DNA of 35,084 nucleotides from Parachlamydiaceae bacterium (lineage in GTDB: Bacteria > Chlamydiota > Chlamydiia > Chlamydiales > Parachlamydiaceae), in contig JACDES010000017.1 of the NCBI GenBank assembly GCA_013816265.1, positions 1 through 35,084 on the forward strand. Direction: 5' to 3'. Position 1 is the stretch's first letter; each line of letters begins with the position of its first letter. The notes below the pieces were generated by a model. It had not been told where the DNA came from and searched no databases. It saw nothing but the letters and a program-made list of their open reading frames with translations. The position numbers and the translations under genes are program-made. Of this stretch, positions 17,826 to 25,728 are shown piece after piece.

Positions 17826-19175
17826 TCAATCTTTTATTTCAATTGTAACTGGTGAACTCAAAACACCATCTGCGTTGGCGGCAACAACTTCATAAACATA
17901 TGTTTTATCGTCTCTTCGATTATGGTCGACAAATTCAAGTCTTGACGTTGCTAAGACTGTTCCAATAAGTTTTCCATCGCGATAAATGTTATAGGAAGTA
18001 ACTGACTCATCGGGACTTGCTTTCCAAGTCAAGAAATTCACAATATCAGTTTGTGTAAAGAATTTATTTTTTATTACTTCACCTCGTAGATGATGTGGTG
18101 GAGCGACTACAACTTTCTCAGAGGATGCGCGGCTTGCTGCAATTCCTGAATTGGCAGGTCCAACAGAAAAACTCTTGATAAAGGTGAGCTCTCCTGAAAC
18201 GTCTACATCGAATATAGCAATATTTGGGTTGTTACCATTTAACGAATAGAGTTTTGTGTTATTTGGATTTATTGCTAAATTTGAAACGAAGCCAACTCTT
18301 CCGTCTACTGTTGTAAAAGAATTGTCAATTGTATTTATTAGCATAATGTCTTTGCTTCCTGATGCGTATATACGTTTAATATTTATGTTCGTATTGGCCG
18401 CAAAATTGTCCACACGGTTTGGAATTGATTTGTTTTCAATTAAGTGACCATTATTTTTATGATAAACAGATAAGAAGTAATCAAAGTTATGTAAGAGGCC
18501 TACAAAAATTTTTGATATGTGGGGTGCTGCAATTAACGATAATGTGAAATTTCGTGAGGTAGCAAGAGTTTTTACATTATCATTTTCGATATCCAGCTCG
18601 AAAATTTGATTAAAGTGTCCTTGATTATCAACTTTATTAACACCCACAAAAGCTCGATTACCCCCTAGAGGAATAGATATACCATCAGCAACAGGATTAT
18701 TATCACTTAACTCTACTATCTCAATTTCTTTCACAATTTTATTGGTAATTATATCTATAACCGCTACCACGACCCTTCGTTTTGGATAGTTTGTATCATC
18801 CGTAATATTAACATAAGCAAAATCTTTAGTAATAGCAATAGAGTGCGGCGCACCTTTATCATTTAAAAACGTAATTGTTTTGATTTTCAATAACGTCGTT
18901 GTGTCAAAAATTGTAACGTGCTTTGTGTTTCCTACGGCAGTCACAGCATAAAGTTTTGTATCATCTAAGCTAAGAGCTAACTTTGGTCGGAGTTCTTTGA
19001 ATGGAATTATATGCGTTATCCGCCCCTTACCTTCATCTGCCACAGTATCATAAACAGCAATACCATCATTGTATGAAATATATACTTTATTATCAGTTGG
19101 TAATGCTGCAAATAGCGCTGAACAAGCTAAACTTAATTTTATCATCAATAAAAAATAATAGATTGATTTCATCAT
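17826..19175 (-). CDS. Secreted beta-propeller protein with C-terminal fibronectin type III domain, paralogue 2
   Basis: This 449-residue paralogue of the 16018-17328 product has the same start (MMKSIYYFLLM), a signal peptide and a propeller region (NKVYISYNDGIAVYD, TKLYAVTAVG, NRAFVGVNKV, TKLYSLNGN). From about residue 353 the fibronectin type III tail is almost identical to the paralogue (RRDDKTYVYEVVAANADG). The propeller differs strongly, with several indels. This pattern suggests either selection for change in the exposed propeller or gene conversion that keeps the ends alike. The Shine-Dalgarno GAGG lies before ATGATG. It is divergent from the permease gene. Likely envelope or secreted; ligand unknown. 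Confidence 0.85.
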   Translation of the reverse strand: MMKSIYYFLLMIKLSLACSALFAALPTDNKVYISYNDGIAVYDTVADEGKGRITHIIPFKELRPKLALSLDDTKLYAVTAVGNTKHVTIFDTTTLLKIKTITFLNDKGAPHSIAITKDFAYVNITDDTNYPKRRVVVAVIDIITNKIVKEIEIVELSDNNPVADGISIPLGGNRAFVGVNKVDNQGHFNQIFELDIENDNVKTLATSRNFTLSLIAAPHISKIFVGLLHNFDYFLSVYHKNNGHLIENKSIPNRVDNFAANTNINIKRIYASGSKDIMLINTIDNSFTTVDGRVGFVSNLAINPNNTKLYSLNGNNPNIAIFDVDVSGELTFIKSFSVGPANSGIAASRASSEKVVVAPPHHLRGEVIKNKFFTQTDIVNFLTWKASPDESVTSYNIYRDGKLIGTVLATSRLEFVDHNRRDDKTYVYEVVAANADGVLSSPVTIEIKD

Positions 19176-19390
19176 TTTTCCTCAAATTTGATTGTAATTC
19201 TAATGTAAAAAATATTTTCAAAATGATGTAAATGTAAATTAATATTTAGTATTTCGCAAGTTTTTATTTATAATCCAAGCTGTCTAAAACTTGAAATTTG
19301 GACCATGGTATATCTATAAAAAATTATTCTTTTTTGATATCATTTAAAACCCTATACTATCGAAAGTTTATTAGTTGATTGGAGGATGAA

Positions 19391-20656
19391 TTGGAAAAGA
19401 GTACGACGACGCCAATAGGACATACGATTGCTGCCATGTTCCTTGTGGGAGGAACATGTATCGGTGGCGGAATGCTAGCCCTGCCGGTTGCAACAGGAAT
19501 CAGTGGTCTGTTACCTTCAATTCTTGTAATGGCAATATGCTGGATGGCGATGACGGCTTCTGCTCTGTTTCTTCTTGAAGTGAATCTTTGGATGAGAAAA
19601 GAGGGCGCTCACATTATCACGATGACTTCGACAATTCTAGGTCCAGTCGGTAAAATAATTAGTTGGTGTCTTTTCCTCTTTATCTCTTATGCATCTATTG
19701 TTGCCTATACCTCTGCCGGTGGCTTACTGATTTCCAATATATCGAATGCTTTCTTCGGAATGGAATTATCGCAAGCATGGAATTGTGCGATTTTTATCTT
19801 AACTTTTGGTGGTGTCATCTACTTAGGAACTCAAACTGTTGGAAGGGTCAATACGATTTTATTCATTGCGATGATTGCCGCCTATGTTGGACTTGTGGCA
19901 ACAGGTTTATTTGAGGTAAAATCCGAATTATTTGTTCATAAAAAATGGATTACCTCTATTTTTGCTGTTCCACTCCTATTGACATCATTCAGTTTCCAAA
20001 CGATGCTCCCCAGCTTAACTCCTTATTTGAATCGAAATGTAACAGCACTTCGTTGGGCTATTATTGGAGGAACGGGGATAGCTTTTCTTGTATACCTTCT
20101 TTGGTTATGGATGGTGCTAGGAATCGTTCCTGTTGATGGCCCTAATAGTTTAATCGAAGCTCTTGAAGCCGGCGAGCCAATAACTCAATTTTTACGTGAA
20201 CATGTTAAAAGTGATTGGGTATCGTATCTCGCTGAATACTTTGCATTTTTTGCCCTTGTGACATCATTTTTAGGAATGGCTTTAGGATTATTCGACTTTC
20301 TTTCTGACGGTCTAAAAATCAAAAAAACAGGTATTGGACATGTTATATTAGGTCTTCTGATCGTTGTTCCAACCTATATATTTGCTGTATATTTTGACAG
20401 AGTGTTTTTAGTCGCCCTCGACACTTCCGGAGGATTCGGCGATTCGATTTTAAATGGAATGATCCCTGTCCTCATGGTTTGGATCGGTCGCTATTATCTT
20501 CGTTTCCCTGAAGAAAATCGAACACCCGGTGGAAAACCTCTCTTAATTATTGTTTTTCTTTTTTTTGTTGGAGCATTTATTTTAGAATTATTGGTCCAAA
20601 CAGGAAGCGTTTGTTCGATATTTGACTACTGTAAAGATTTTCATAAAGGAATCTAA
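19391..20656 (+). CDS. tyrP: Aromatic amino acid permease (TyrP/HAAAP family)
   Basis: This ~421-residue integral membrane protein has about eleven hydrophobic spans. Near the N-terminus it has AAMFLVGGTCIGGGMLALPV, the unwound first-helix signature of the hydroxy/aromatic amino acid permease family, followed by FLLEVNLWM. Chlamydiae import aromatic amino acids from the host through such TyrP-type carriers; tyrosine or tryptophan is the likely substrate, with proton symport. The frame is open from a TTG at 19379, but the TTG at 19391 is chosen because GGAGG (19381-19385) lies 5 nt upstream. No in-frame ATG exists nearby. It is followed at 26 bp by the DUF2760 gene. TATACT at 19353-19358 may be the -10. 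Confidence 0.85.
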   Translation: MEKSTTTPIGHTIAAMFLVGGTCIGGGMLALPVATGISGLLPSILVMAICWMAMTASALFLLEVNLWMRKEGAHIITMTSTILGPVGKIISWCLFLFISYASIVAYTSAGGLLISNISNAFFGMELSQAWNCAIFILTFGGVIYLGTQTVGRVNTILFIAMIAAYVGLVATGLFEVKSELFVHKKWITSIFAVPLLLTSFSFQTMLPSLTPYLNRNVTALRWAIIGGTGIAFLVYLLWLWMVLGIVPVDGPNSLIEALEAGEPITQFLREHVKSDWVSYLAEYFAFFALVTSFLGMALGLFDFLSDGLKIKKTGIGHVILGLLIVVPTYIFAVYFDRVFLVALDTSGGFGDSILNGMIPVLMVWIGRYYLRFPEENRTPGGKPLLIIVFLFFVGAFILELLVQTGSVCSIFDYCKDFHKGI

Positions 20657-20682
20657 ATAAAAAATTTAGTTAGGATTGATAT

Positions 20683-21165
20683 ATGAGTTTGAAAACGGCT
20701 TTTAAAGCATTTTATAAGGCATTTAAAGATCCGATTAAAGGACAGCAATTTGTCGATGATAAACAGCCAAAACAAGTAGAAACGAATGACGCTACCCATT
20801 TGAGGCTGCTTTCTTATTTGCAGCAAACAGGCCGATTAATCGATTTTCTAAAAGAAGACATATCATCCTACACAGACACACAGGTAGGTTCAGCAGTTCG
20901 TAAAATTCATCAAGATTGTCGTCAAGTTTTGGAAGATCTTGTGACCATACGTCCATTAAAGGATGAAAACGAAGGGGCTACCGTTCAAGTGCCAAAAGGA
21001 TATAATCCTTCAGAAATAAAAATTATTGGTAAGGTAAAAGGAGAACCCCCTTTTTCCGGGATTCTCATTCATCGTGGCTGGAAAGCACATAAACGATCAT
21101 TACCAAAAAGAGTTGGAGAACAAACAATCGATGTTATTTCTCCGGCAGAAATTGAAATTAAATAA
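20683..21165 (+). CDS. DUF2760-like protein
   Basis: This 160-residue cytoplasmic protein has a variable helical N-terminus (TAFKAFYKAFKDP) and a C-terminal block that resembles DUF2760: LRLLSYLQQTGRLIDFLKEDI near residue 40, then RKIHQDCR, and a final beta-rich GWKAHKRSLPK near 130-142. DUF2760 genes are, to my knowledge, found next to unusual Hsp70 genes, and here the stop overlaps the Hsp70 start by one base (TAATG). That implies translational coupling and a shared role, perhaps as a dedicated co-factor. The molecular function is unknown. Confidence 0.8.
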   Translation: MSLKTAFKAFYKAFKDPIKGQQFVDDKQPKQVETNDATHLRLLSYLQQTGRLIDFLKEDISSYTDTQVGSAVRKIHQDCRQVLEDLVTIRPLKDENEGATVQVPKGYNPSEIKIIGKVKGEPPFSGILIHRGWKAHKRSLPKRVGEQTIDVISPAEIEIK

Positions 21166-23006
21166 TGGCTAAAATTATGGCGAATAAAGATTATATCATC
21201 GGCATCGATTTGGGAACCACAAATTGTACAATGGCTTACACATCCCTTAAAGAGGGTAAAACTGATAATTTTATTGAACAATTTTCTATTCCACAAATCA
21301 TGCAAGCCGGTACTCAAGAAGTTAATCAATCATTACCTTCATTTATCTATTATCCGCTTCATGAAGAACTCACATCCAAAATTGCTGGCATCGAATGGGA
21401 TCCTAAGCGTATTTTTGCTGTCGGAACATTTGCTCGCGAAAGAGGTTCTGAATTACCCACTCGTGTGATAGCGTCTGCAAAATCGTGGCTTTGTCATAAT
21501 GGAATCGATCGTCGTGAAAAAATACTACCATTTGAATCGGACGATGTTGTTGAGAAAATGAGCCCTCTCGAAGCTATAGCCGAACTCTTACGTCACTTGC
21601 GCGAAGCATGGGATCTACAAATGCCCAATGCCCCATTCAATGATCAACATGTGCTTATTACTGTTCCCGCTTCTTTCGATCCCAGTGCTCGACAACTGGT
21701 TCAAGAAGCAGCAGAGATTGTCAACTATCCTGATGTGATCCTTTTAGAAGAGCCCCAAGCCGCATTTTATTCATGGATACATCGAAAAGAGGATGATTGG
21801 CGCAAACAATTAAAGATTGGAGACTGTATTTTAGTCATCGATATTGGTGGAGGAACAACAGATTTCAGTTTAATTACTGTCGAAGAAGAAAAGGGTAATT
21901 TAGAATTGCGTCGTGAGGCTGTTGGGTCGCATCTTTTACTTGGTGGGGATAATATTGATCTTGCTTTAGCTTATTTGACAAAGCAAAAATTAGAAGATCA
22001 AGGACATTCAATAGACAATTGGCAATTGCAAGCTCTTGTCCATCAGTGTCGAAAAGCAAAAGAAGTCTTAATGGGCGAAAAGCCTCCAAAGAGTGTGCCT
22101 ATTACTGTTTTAGGGCGAGGAAGTCGTTTAATAGGTAATACTCTTAAAACTGAAATTACAGTAGAAGAGATCGCACAATTAATTTTAAATGGTTTTATTC
22201 CAATAGTAGGACCTGAAGAACGATCACCGATAGAAAAAAGAGCCGGTATTCAACAGATTGGACTTCCATATGTCAAAGATCCACGCATTTCATGCCAATT
22301 AGCAAAATTTCTTTCCATGACAGGGGAAGCGGAAAATTCAAATATGGATCAATTTGTACTTCCAACAGCGGTGTTGTTTAATGGTGGCACGATGAAAGCT
22401 TCTGCAATGCGATCGCAAATCATGACATTGCTTAATCAGTGGGCCAAGGCGCTCAAAAAGCCGGCGATTCGTGAATTGCCTGATGCAGATTATGATTTTG
22501 CTGTTAGTCGAGGAGCTGTCTATTATGGTTTAGCTCGTTTAGGTCAAGCCATTAGGATCCGTGGTGGAACAAGCCATAGTTATTTTGTAGGGGTTGAAGA
22601 AGCAACACCAGCGGTTCCTGGGATGAGCCCCCCATTACGTGCAATATGCATTGTTCCATTTGGTATGGAAGAAGGGGAAGAAAGGGAATTGAGTGATCAA
22701 GAGTTTGCGTTGATATTAGGAGAACAGGCCAATTTCCGCTTTTTTAGTCATGCCACACCCGCATTATCAAATGGACAGGAACCCCAAATCGGAACAGTTG
22801 TTCGCAATTGGAAGCAGGAATTAACTGAGCTACATCCCATTGAGACAATGTTAGATAAAGGTGAAACGGATGGGAAAACAGTAAGAATAAAATTGAAGTC
22901 AAAAATTACTGAGTTAGGCTTCTTGGAACTATGGTGCGTAGCACCTGATGGAAGAAAATGGAAGTTGGAATTCGATATTCGCGAAGAGAAAAAGGCATAT
23001 AAATAA
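21165..23006 (+). CDS. Divergent Hsp70/DnaK-like ATPase
   Basis: This 613-residue protein has the actin-fold ATPase motifs of Hsp70: phosphate-1 IIGIDLGTTN (residues 11-20), EEPQAAFYSW (195-204), phosphate-2 VIDIGGGTTDFSLI (224-237) and adenosine motif FNGGTMKA (405-412). The C-terminal ~180 residues are beta-rich (GFLELWCVAPDGRKWKLEF) and unlike the DnaK peptide-binding domain and lid; the DnaK EEVD-like tail is absent. It is therefore a specialised Hsp70, not the housekeeping DnaK. The ATG at 21165 overlaps the DUF2760 stop; a second ATG at 21177 is possible. The stop codon abuts palindrome A4. In other bacteria a third gene, a larger Hsp70 with DUF3731, can accompany this pair, but none is visible here. 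Confidence 0.88.
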   Translation: MAKIMANKDYIIGIDLGTTNCTMAYTSLKEGKTDNFIEQFSIPQIMQAGTQEVNQSLPSFIYYPLHEELTSKIAGIEWDPKRIFAVGTFARERGSELPTRVIASAKSWLCHNGIDRREKILPFESDDVVEKMSPLEAIAELLRHLREAWDLQMPNAPFNDQHVLITVPASFDPSARQLVQEAAEIVNYPDVILLEEPQAAFYSWIHRKEDDWRKQLKIGDCILVIDIGGGTTDFSLITVEEEKGNLELRREAVGSHLLLGGDNIDLALAYLTKQKLEDQGHSIDNWQLQALVHQCRKAKEVLMGEKPPKSVPITVLGRGSRLIGNTLKTEITVEEIAQLILNGFIPIVGPEERSPIEKRAGIQQIGLPYVKDPRISCQLAKFLSMTGEAENSNMDQFVLPTAVLFNGGTMKASAMRSQIMTLLNQWAKALKKPAIRELPDADYDFAVSRGAVYYGLARLGQAIRIRGGTSHSYFVGVEEATPAVPGMSPPLRAICIVPFGMEEGEERELSDQEFALILGEQANFRFFSHATPALSNGQEPQIGTVVRNWKQELTELHPIETMLDKGETDGKTVRIKLKSKITELGFLELWCVAPDGRKWKLEFDIREEKKAYK

Positions 23007-23392
23007 CTTTGGAGTGCGTGTCGCAAGAAGGCTAAGAAAAAATTGATTTAAATCTAGAATTCACTTCGTTAGCTCGGTAGAGCGTCTGTTCAAAGCCCGG
23101 AGTGACGTAAGGAACTCCGGGTAAATAGAAAATAAATAGAGCCCGTGTAGGGCGACTCAAATATGCGACAATATACTAACACTCTTAATAATCAGACACA
23201 CAAACCATTTGAAATACTTCTACGTAATAATCTCATATTTGAGTCGCTCTACCGAGCTCTAATTCTTTTTTTATTTTTCCCGGAGTTCCTTACGTCACTC
23301 CGGGCTTTGAGCAGACGCTCTACCGAGCTAACGAAGTGAATTCTAGATTTAAATCAATTTTTTCTTAGCCTCAAGCGACAGGTACTCCAAAG
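23007..23392. repeat. Family A large palindrome (A4) filling a convergent gene gap
   Basis: The palindrome starts at the first base after the Hsp70 stop (CTTTGGAGTGCGTGTCGC) and ends (ACTCCAAAG) one base before the sufE stop. The outer layer matches A1 and A2, and the middle and inner layers match A3. The central unpaired region (about 23166-23235) matches the A3 centre in reverse complement. Each arm holds a local CCCGGAGT/ACTCCGGG hairpin. The position and symmetry fit a bidirectional transcription terminator, though the element is far longer than a terminator needs to be. Confidence 0.88.
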
Positions 23393-23393
23393 T

Positions 23394-23840
23394 TTAAGAA
23401 GATTTTTTCTTCATCTCTTTTTCCATCAATAATTTTAAAGCATCTTGTTTCATTCGAAGGTGAATACTATACAAACCGTTCGCACGGTTAGGTGTGAGGC
23501 TTGCGCTAATTCCTAGCTCTTCCAAAAAAGTCGGAGGGCATTTTAATATTGTTTCTGGTGTTTCGCCGCTATAAACTTTAATCAATATTGCTGCCAATCC
23601 AGCTGAAATCAATGCATCCGATTCCACTTCAAAAATAATCGTGTCATTGGTCCAAAAGGAATGCAAATACATTGTGCTTTGGCATCCTTTGACGATATTA
23701 GTTGGCACTTTGTCAATAGGCTTTAATTTTGGTAATTCGCGACCCCAATCAATAATTTTCTGATATTTGGCTTCTTCTGTAGGGCAAGCATTGAAAATTT
23801 GTTTAACAATATTTTGTTTTTCTAGGCAAGATTCAAACAT
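23394..23840 (-). CDS. sufE: SufE-family sulfur acceptor
   Basis: This 148-residue protein matches SufE, which takes persulfide sulfur from the cysteine desulfurase SufS and passes it to the Fe-S scaffold. The sulfur-accepting Cys is C53 in VKGCQS. Other family marks are KYQKIIDWGRELP near residue 25, ESDALISAGLAAIL near 85 and SLTPNRANGL near 122. The length is typical. No other suf gene lies in the window. The gene is convergent with the Hsp70 gene across palindrome A4, and divergent from the DUF1295 gene over a 262-bp AT-rich spacer. Confidence 0.92.
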   Translation of the reverse strand: MFESCLEKQNIVKQIFNACPTEEAKYQKIIDWGRELPKLKPIDKVPTNIVKGCQSTMYLHSFWTNDTIIFEVESDALISAGLAAILIKVYSGETPETILKCPPTFLEELGISASLTPNRANGLYSIHLRMKQDALKLLMEKEMKKKSS

Positions 23841-24102
23841 AATAATATCTATGGTTTTTGTATAAATTGCATTTATATTAATCTAACAAATAGATTTTCT
23901 TCCAGGAAATCTATGAAAGTGCTTAACTGATGATAATAGTGCTTGCGATTTAGATTTATGATTGATTTTTTTTTAAAAATAAAGCAATTATTGGAAATTA
24001 ATAAATAATAATTTTTTTAGCTATAAATGCTCTTTCAGAGCTAATTGAATTCATATTAACATTCGTTTTACAAAATTCAGGTTATTTTAAGGAGAAAAAT
24101 TA

Positions 24103-24930
24103 ATGCTTGAACATATGAATAACCTAATAGATATTCTTTTTATAATGGGAGTTGCATTTCTAGCCGTCGAACTTTTTATGATTCTCTTTTGGATGATATT
24201 TACGATTCAGCGAAAAGTGAGTCTCGTCGATATCGCTTGGGGGCTAAGCTTTATCATAGCCAATCTTATATACTTTATCATTGGACAAGGCTTTGTCTGG
24301 CGAAAAATGCTTGTGATGATATTGGTTGCCGTTTGGGCATCTCGATTAGTGATTCATCTAATAAATCGTTTTAGGATATCTCAGGATGACCCACGTTATA
24401 CACAACTCTTGGGAGAACAAGGAAGTTTTCTCACAGGCATAGCTAATTACAATTTTAAAGTGTTATGCCTATTTCTTTTTCAAGGGTTGCTGGTTACCGT
24501 CTTATCAATTCCATTTGCTATCATGAACGAAAATGCGATGTTCTTCTTTGAAACCACCGAAGTTTTTGGAATTTTAATTTGGATGGTTGGATTTATTGGA
24601 GAAACCATCGCCGACTTTCAATTGATGCAATTTAAAAAAAATCCTGCCAACCTAACGAATGTTTTACAAGAAGGGCTATGGAAATACTCACGTCACCCTA
24701 ATTATTTTTTTGAATGGATTATATGGATTGGTTATTGTGTGATGGCCTTTTCATCATCTTGGGGATTTTTAGCAATTATTTCTCCTATAATGATTCTATA
24801 TTTATTATTTAAGGTGTCAGGAATCCCTTTGGCAGAGCAGGAATCTATTCGTACGAAGGGAGATGCCTATCGTGATTATCAATCAAGAACTAGTGTGTTT
24901 TTTCCATGGTTCTATCGATCTAGAAAATAA
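24103..24930 (+). CDS. DUF1295 membrane protein (steroid 5-alpha-reductase-like fold)
   Basis: This 275-residue polytopic membrane protein has about six or seven hydrophobic spans. The family hallmarks are SLVDIAWG near residue 40, ASRLVIHLINRF with DDPRY near 85-98, and the C-terminal LWKYSRHPNYFFEW followed by PLAEQESIRTKGDAYRDYQ. DUF1295 proteins are related to steroid 5-alpha reductases and isoprenylcysteine methyltransferases, so action on a lipid or isoprenoid is possible but unproven. AAGGAG (24089-24094) sits 8 nt before the ATG, which settles the start over the ATG at 24115. Confidence 0.88.
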   Translation: MLEHMNNLIDILFIMGVAFLAVELFMILFWMIFTIQRKVSLVDIAWGLSFIIANLIYFIIGQGFVWRKMLVMILVAVWASRLVIHLINRFRISQDDPRYTQLLGEQGSFLTGIANYNFKVLCLFLFQGLLVTVLSIPFAIMNENAMFFFETTEVFGILIWMVGFIGETIADFQLMQFKKNPANLTNVLQEGLWKYSRHPNYFFEWIIWIGYCVMAFSSSWGFLAIISPIMILYLLFKVSGIPLAEQESIRTKGDAYRDYQSRTSVFFPWFYRSRK

Positions 24931-24960
24931 TTTGGAGCACGTATCGCTTTAAGATGGTTT
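24931..24960. repeat. Degenerate family A outer-arm fragment
   Basis: Directly after the DUF1295 stop, TTTGGAGCACGTATCGCTTTA resembles the outer arm of A2 and A4 (CTTTGGAGTGCGTGTCGC). As with A4, the match starts at the stop codon. No mirrored arm follows, so it is probably a remnant. Confidence 0.45.
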
Positions 24961-24970
24961 TGAAAAATTC

Positions 24971-25057
24971 AACACAAAGACACAAAGACACGAAGATAAA
25001 AAAAGCGGCGCGGTCGGTGATGTCACCGATTGTGCTACTCTTTGTGTCTTTGTGTTT
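24971..25057. repeat. Family E hairpin with short tandem units
   Basis: AACACAAAGACACAAAG (24971-24987) pairs with CTTTGTGTCTTTGTGTT (25040-25056), a 17-bp perfect stem whose arms are repeats of ACACAAAG. The enclosed part has a second hairpin, TCGGTG/CACCGA over ATGT (25014-25029), in locally GC-rich DNA. The right arm recurs at 15223-15260. The rest of 24961-25269 is the infA upstream region. Confidence 0.65.
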
Positions 25058-25141
25058 AATCTGTTAAGGTACTTTCAAAAAAAATAAATTGATTAATGTG
25101 TGATAGAAACCTAAAAAGGGGGAAGCCAGTAGAGTTTTTTC

Positions 25142-25172
25142 TTGACATTTATCTCTAAAATGTTAATCTATT
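25142..25172 (+). promoter_or_regulatory. Likely promoter of the infA-tuf block
   Basis: A perfect TTGACA -35 box lies at 25142-25147, about 120 nt before the infA ATG. The -10 is weak: TAATCT (25164-25169, spacer 16) or TCTATT (25167-25172, spacer 19). The predicted start falls just before the structured leader. Confidence 0.45.
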
Positions 25173-25182
25173 AGTCATTATT

Positions 25183-25234
25183 TCGAAGAGATTAGGGTTT
25201 CTTACTGTAAGAAGTGGTAAGAATTTCTCTTCGA
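25183..25234 (+). promoter_or_regulatory. Nested stem-loop in the infA leader
   Basis: TCGAAGAGA (25183-25191) pairs with TCTCTTCGA (25226-25234). Inside, TTCTTAC (25199-25205) can pair with GTAAGAA at 25217-25223. A second GTAAGAA lies at 25207-25213, too close to pair with the same strand but able to compete in other folds. infA itself shows no clear Shine-Dalgarno sequence, so leader structure may matter for its expression. Confidence 0.4.
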
Positions 25235-25269
25235 GGGTATCAAGTCCCTTCACTACAATTACAGATAAC

Positions 25270-25488
25270 ATGGCCAAAGAAGATACAATAAAAATTGAAG
25301 GCGTTGTGGAAGAGCTATTGCCAAATATGAACTTCCGCGTATCCCTTCAGAATGGATTACAAGTCAATGCGCACCTTTGTGGAAAGATGCGAATGAAGAA
25401 TATTCGCGTCTTAGTAGGGGATGTCGTAACGGTGGAAATGTCTCCTTACGACCTTAGTAAGGCTAGAATAATTTTCAGACAGCGTTAA
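25270..25488 (+). CDS. infA: Translation initiation factor IF-1
   Basis: This 72-residue protein is a complete IF-1. It starts [13 protein letters not shown], has the OB-fold core [13 protein letters not shown] and [17 protein letters not shown], and ends RIIFRQR. IF-1 occupies the A site of the 30S subunit during initiation and works with IF-2 and IF-3. Length and residues match the bacterial norm. No strong Shine-Dalgarno sequence is seen within 15 nt of the ATG. It is the first gene of the block continuing with tRNA-Thr and tuf. After the stop, an imperfect AAAGTTTAA/TTAACTTT hairpin with a T run (25524-25547) might attenuate transcription. Confidence 0.97.
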   Translation: MAKEDTIKIEGVVEELLPNMNFRVSLQNGLQVNAHLCGKMRMKNIRVLVGDVVTVEMSPYDLSKARIIFRQR

Positions 25489-25581
25489 TGTTTTTGATAA
25501 ATACAGTTGATTTTTTTTATCCGAAAGTTTAAGATCATTAACTTTTTATCGACACAGTCATGCTGTGTAAAAAATTGGCTT

Positions 25582-25653
25582 GCCCAGATAGCTCAGTGGT
25601 AGAGCACTTGCATGGTAAGCAAGCGGTCGAAGGTTCGATTCCTTTTCTGGGCA
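25582..25653 (+). tRNA. tRNA-Thr (anticodon GGT)
   Basis: The full cloverleaf can be drawn: acceptor GCCCAGA/TCTGGGC, D arm GCTC/GAGC, anticodon stem CTTGC/GCAAG with loop ATGGTAA, and T arm GAAGG-TTCGATT-CCTTT. The discriminator is A; CCA is not encoded. GGT reads threonine codons ACC and ACU. It lies between infA and tuf. Confidence 0.97.
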
Positions 25654-25728
25654 GACGTTATAAACAAAACAAACAATCAGTATAAGTATAGTATATAGTA
25701 TACTTGGAGCTTAACGGAGGATTTTAAA

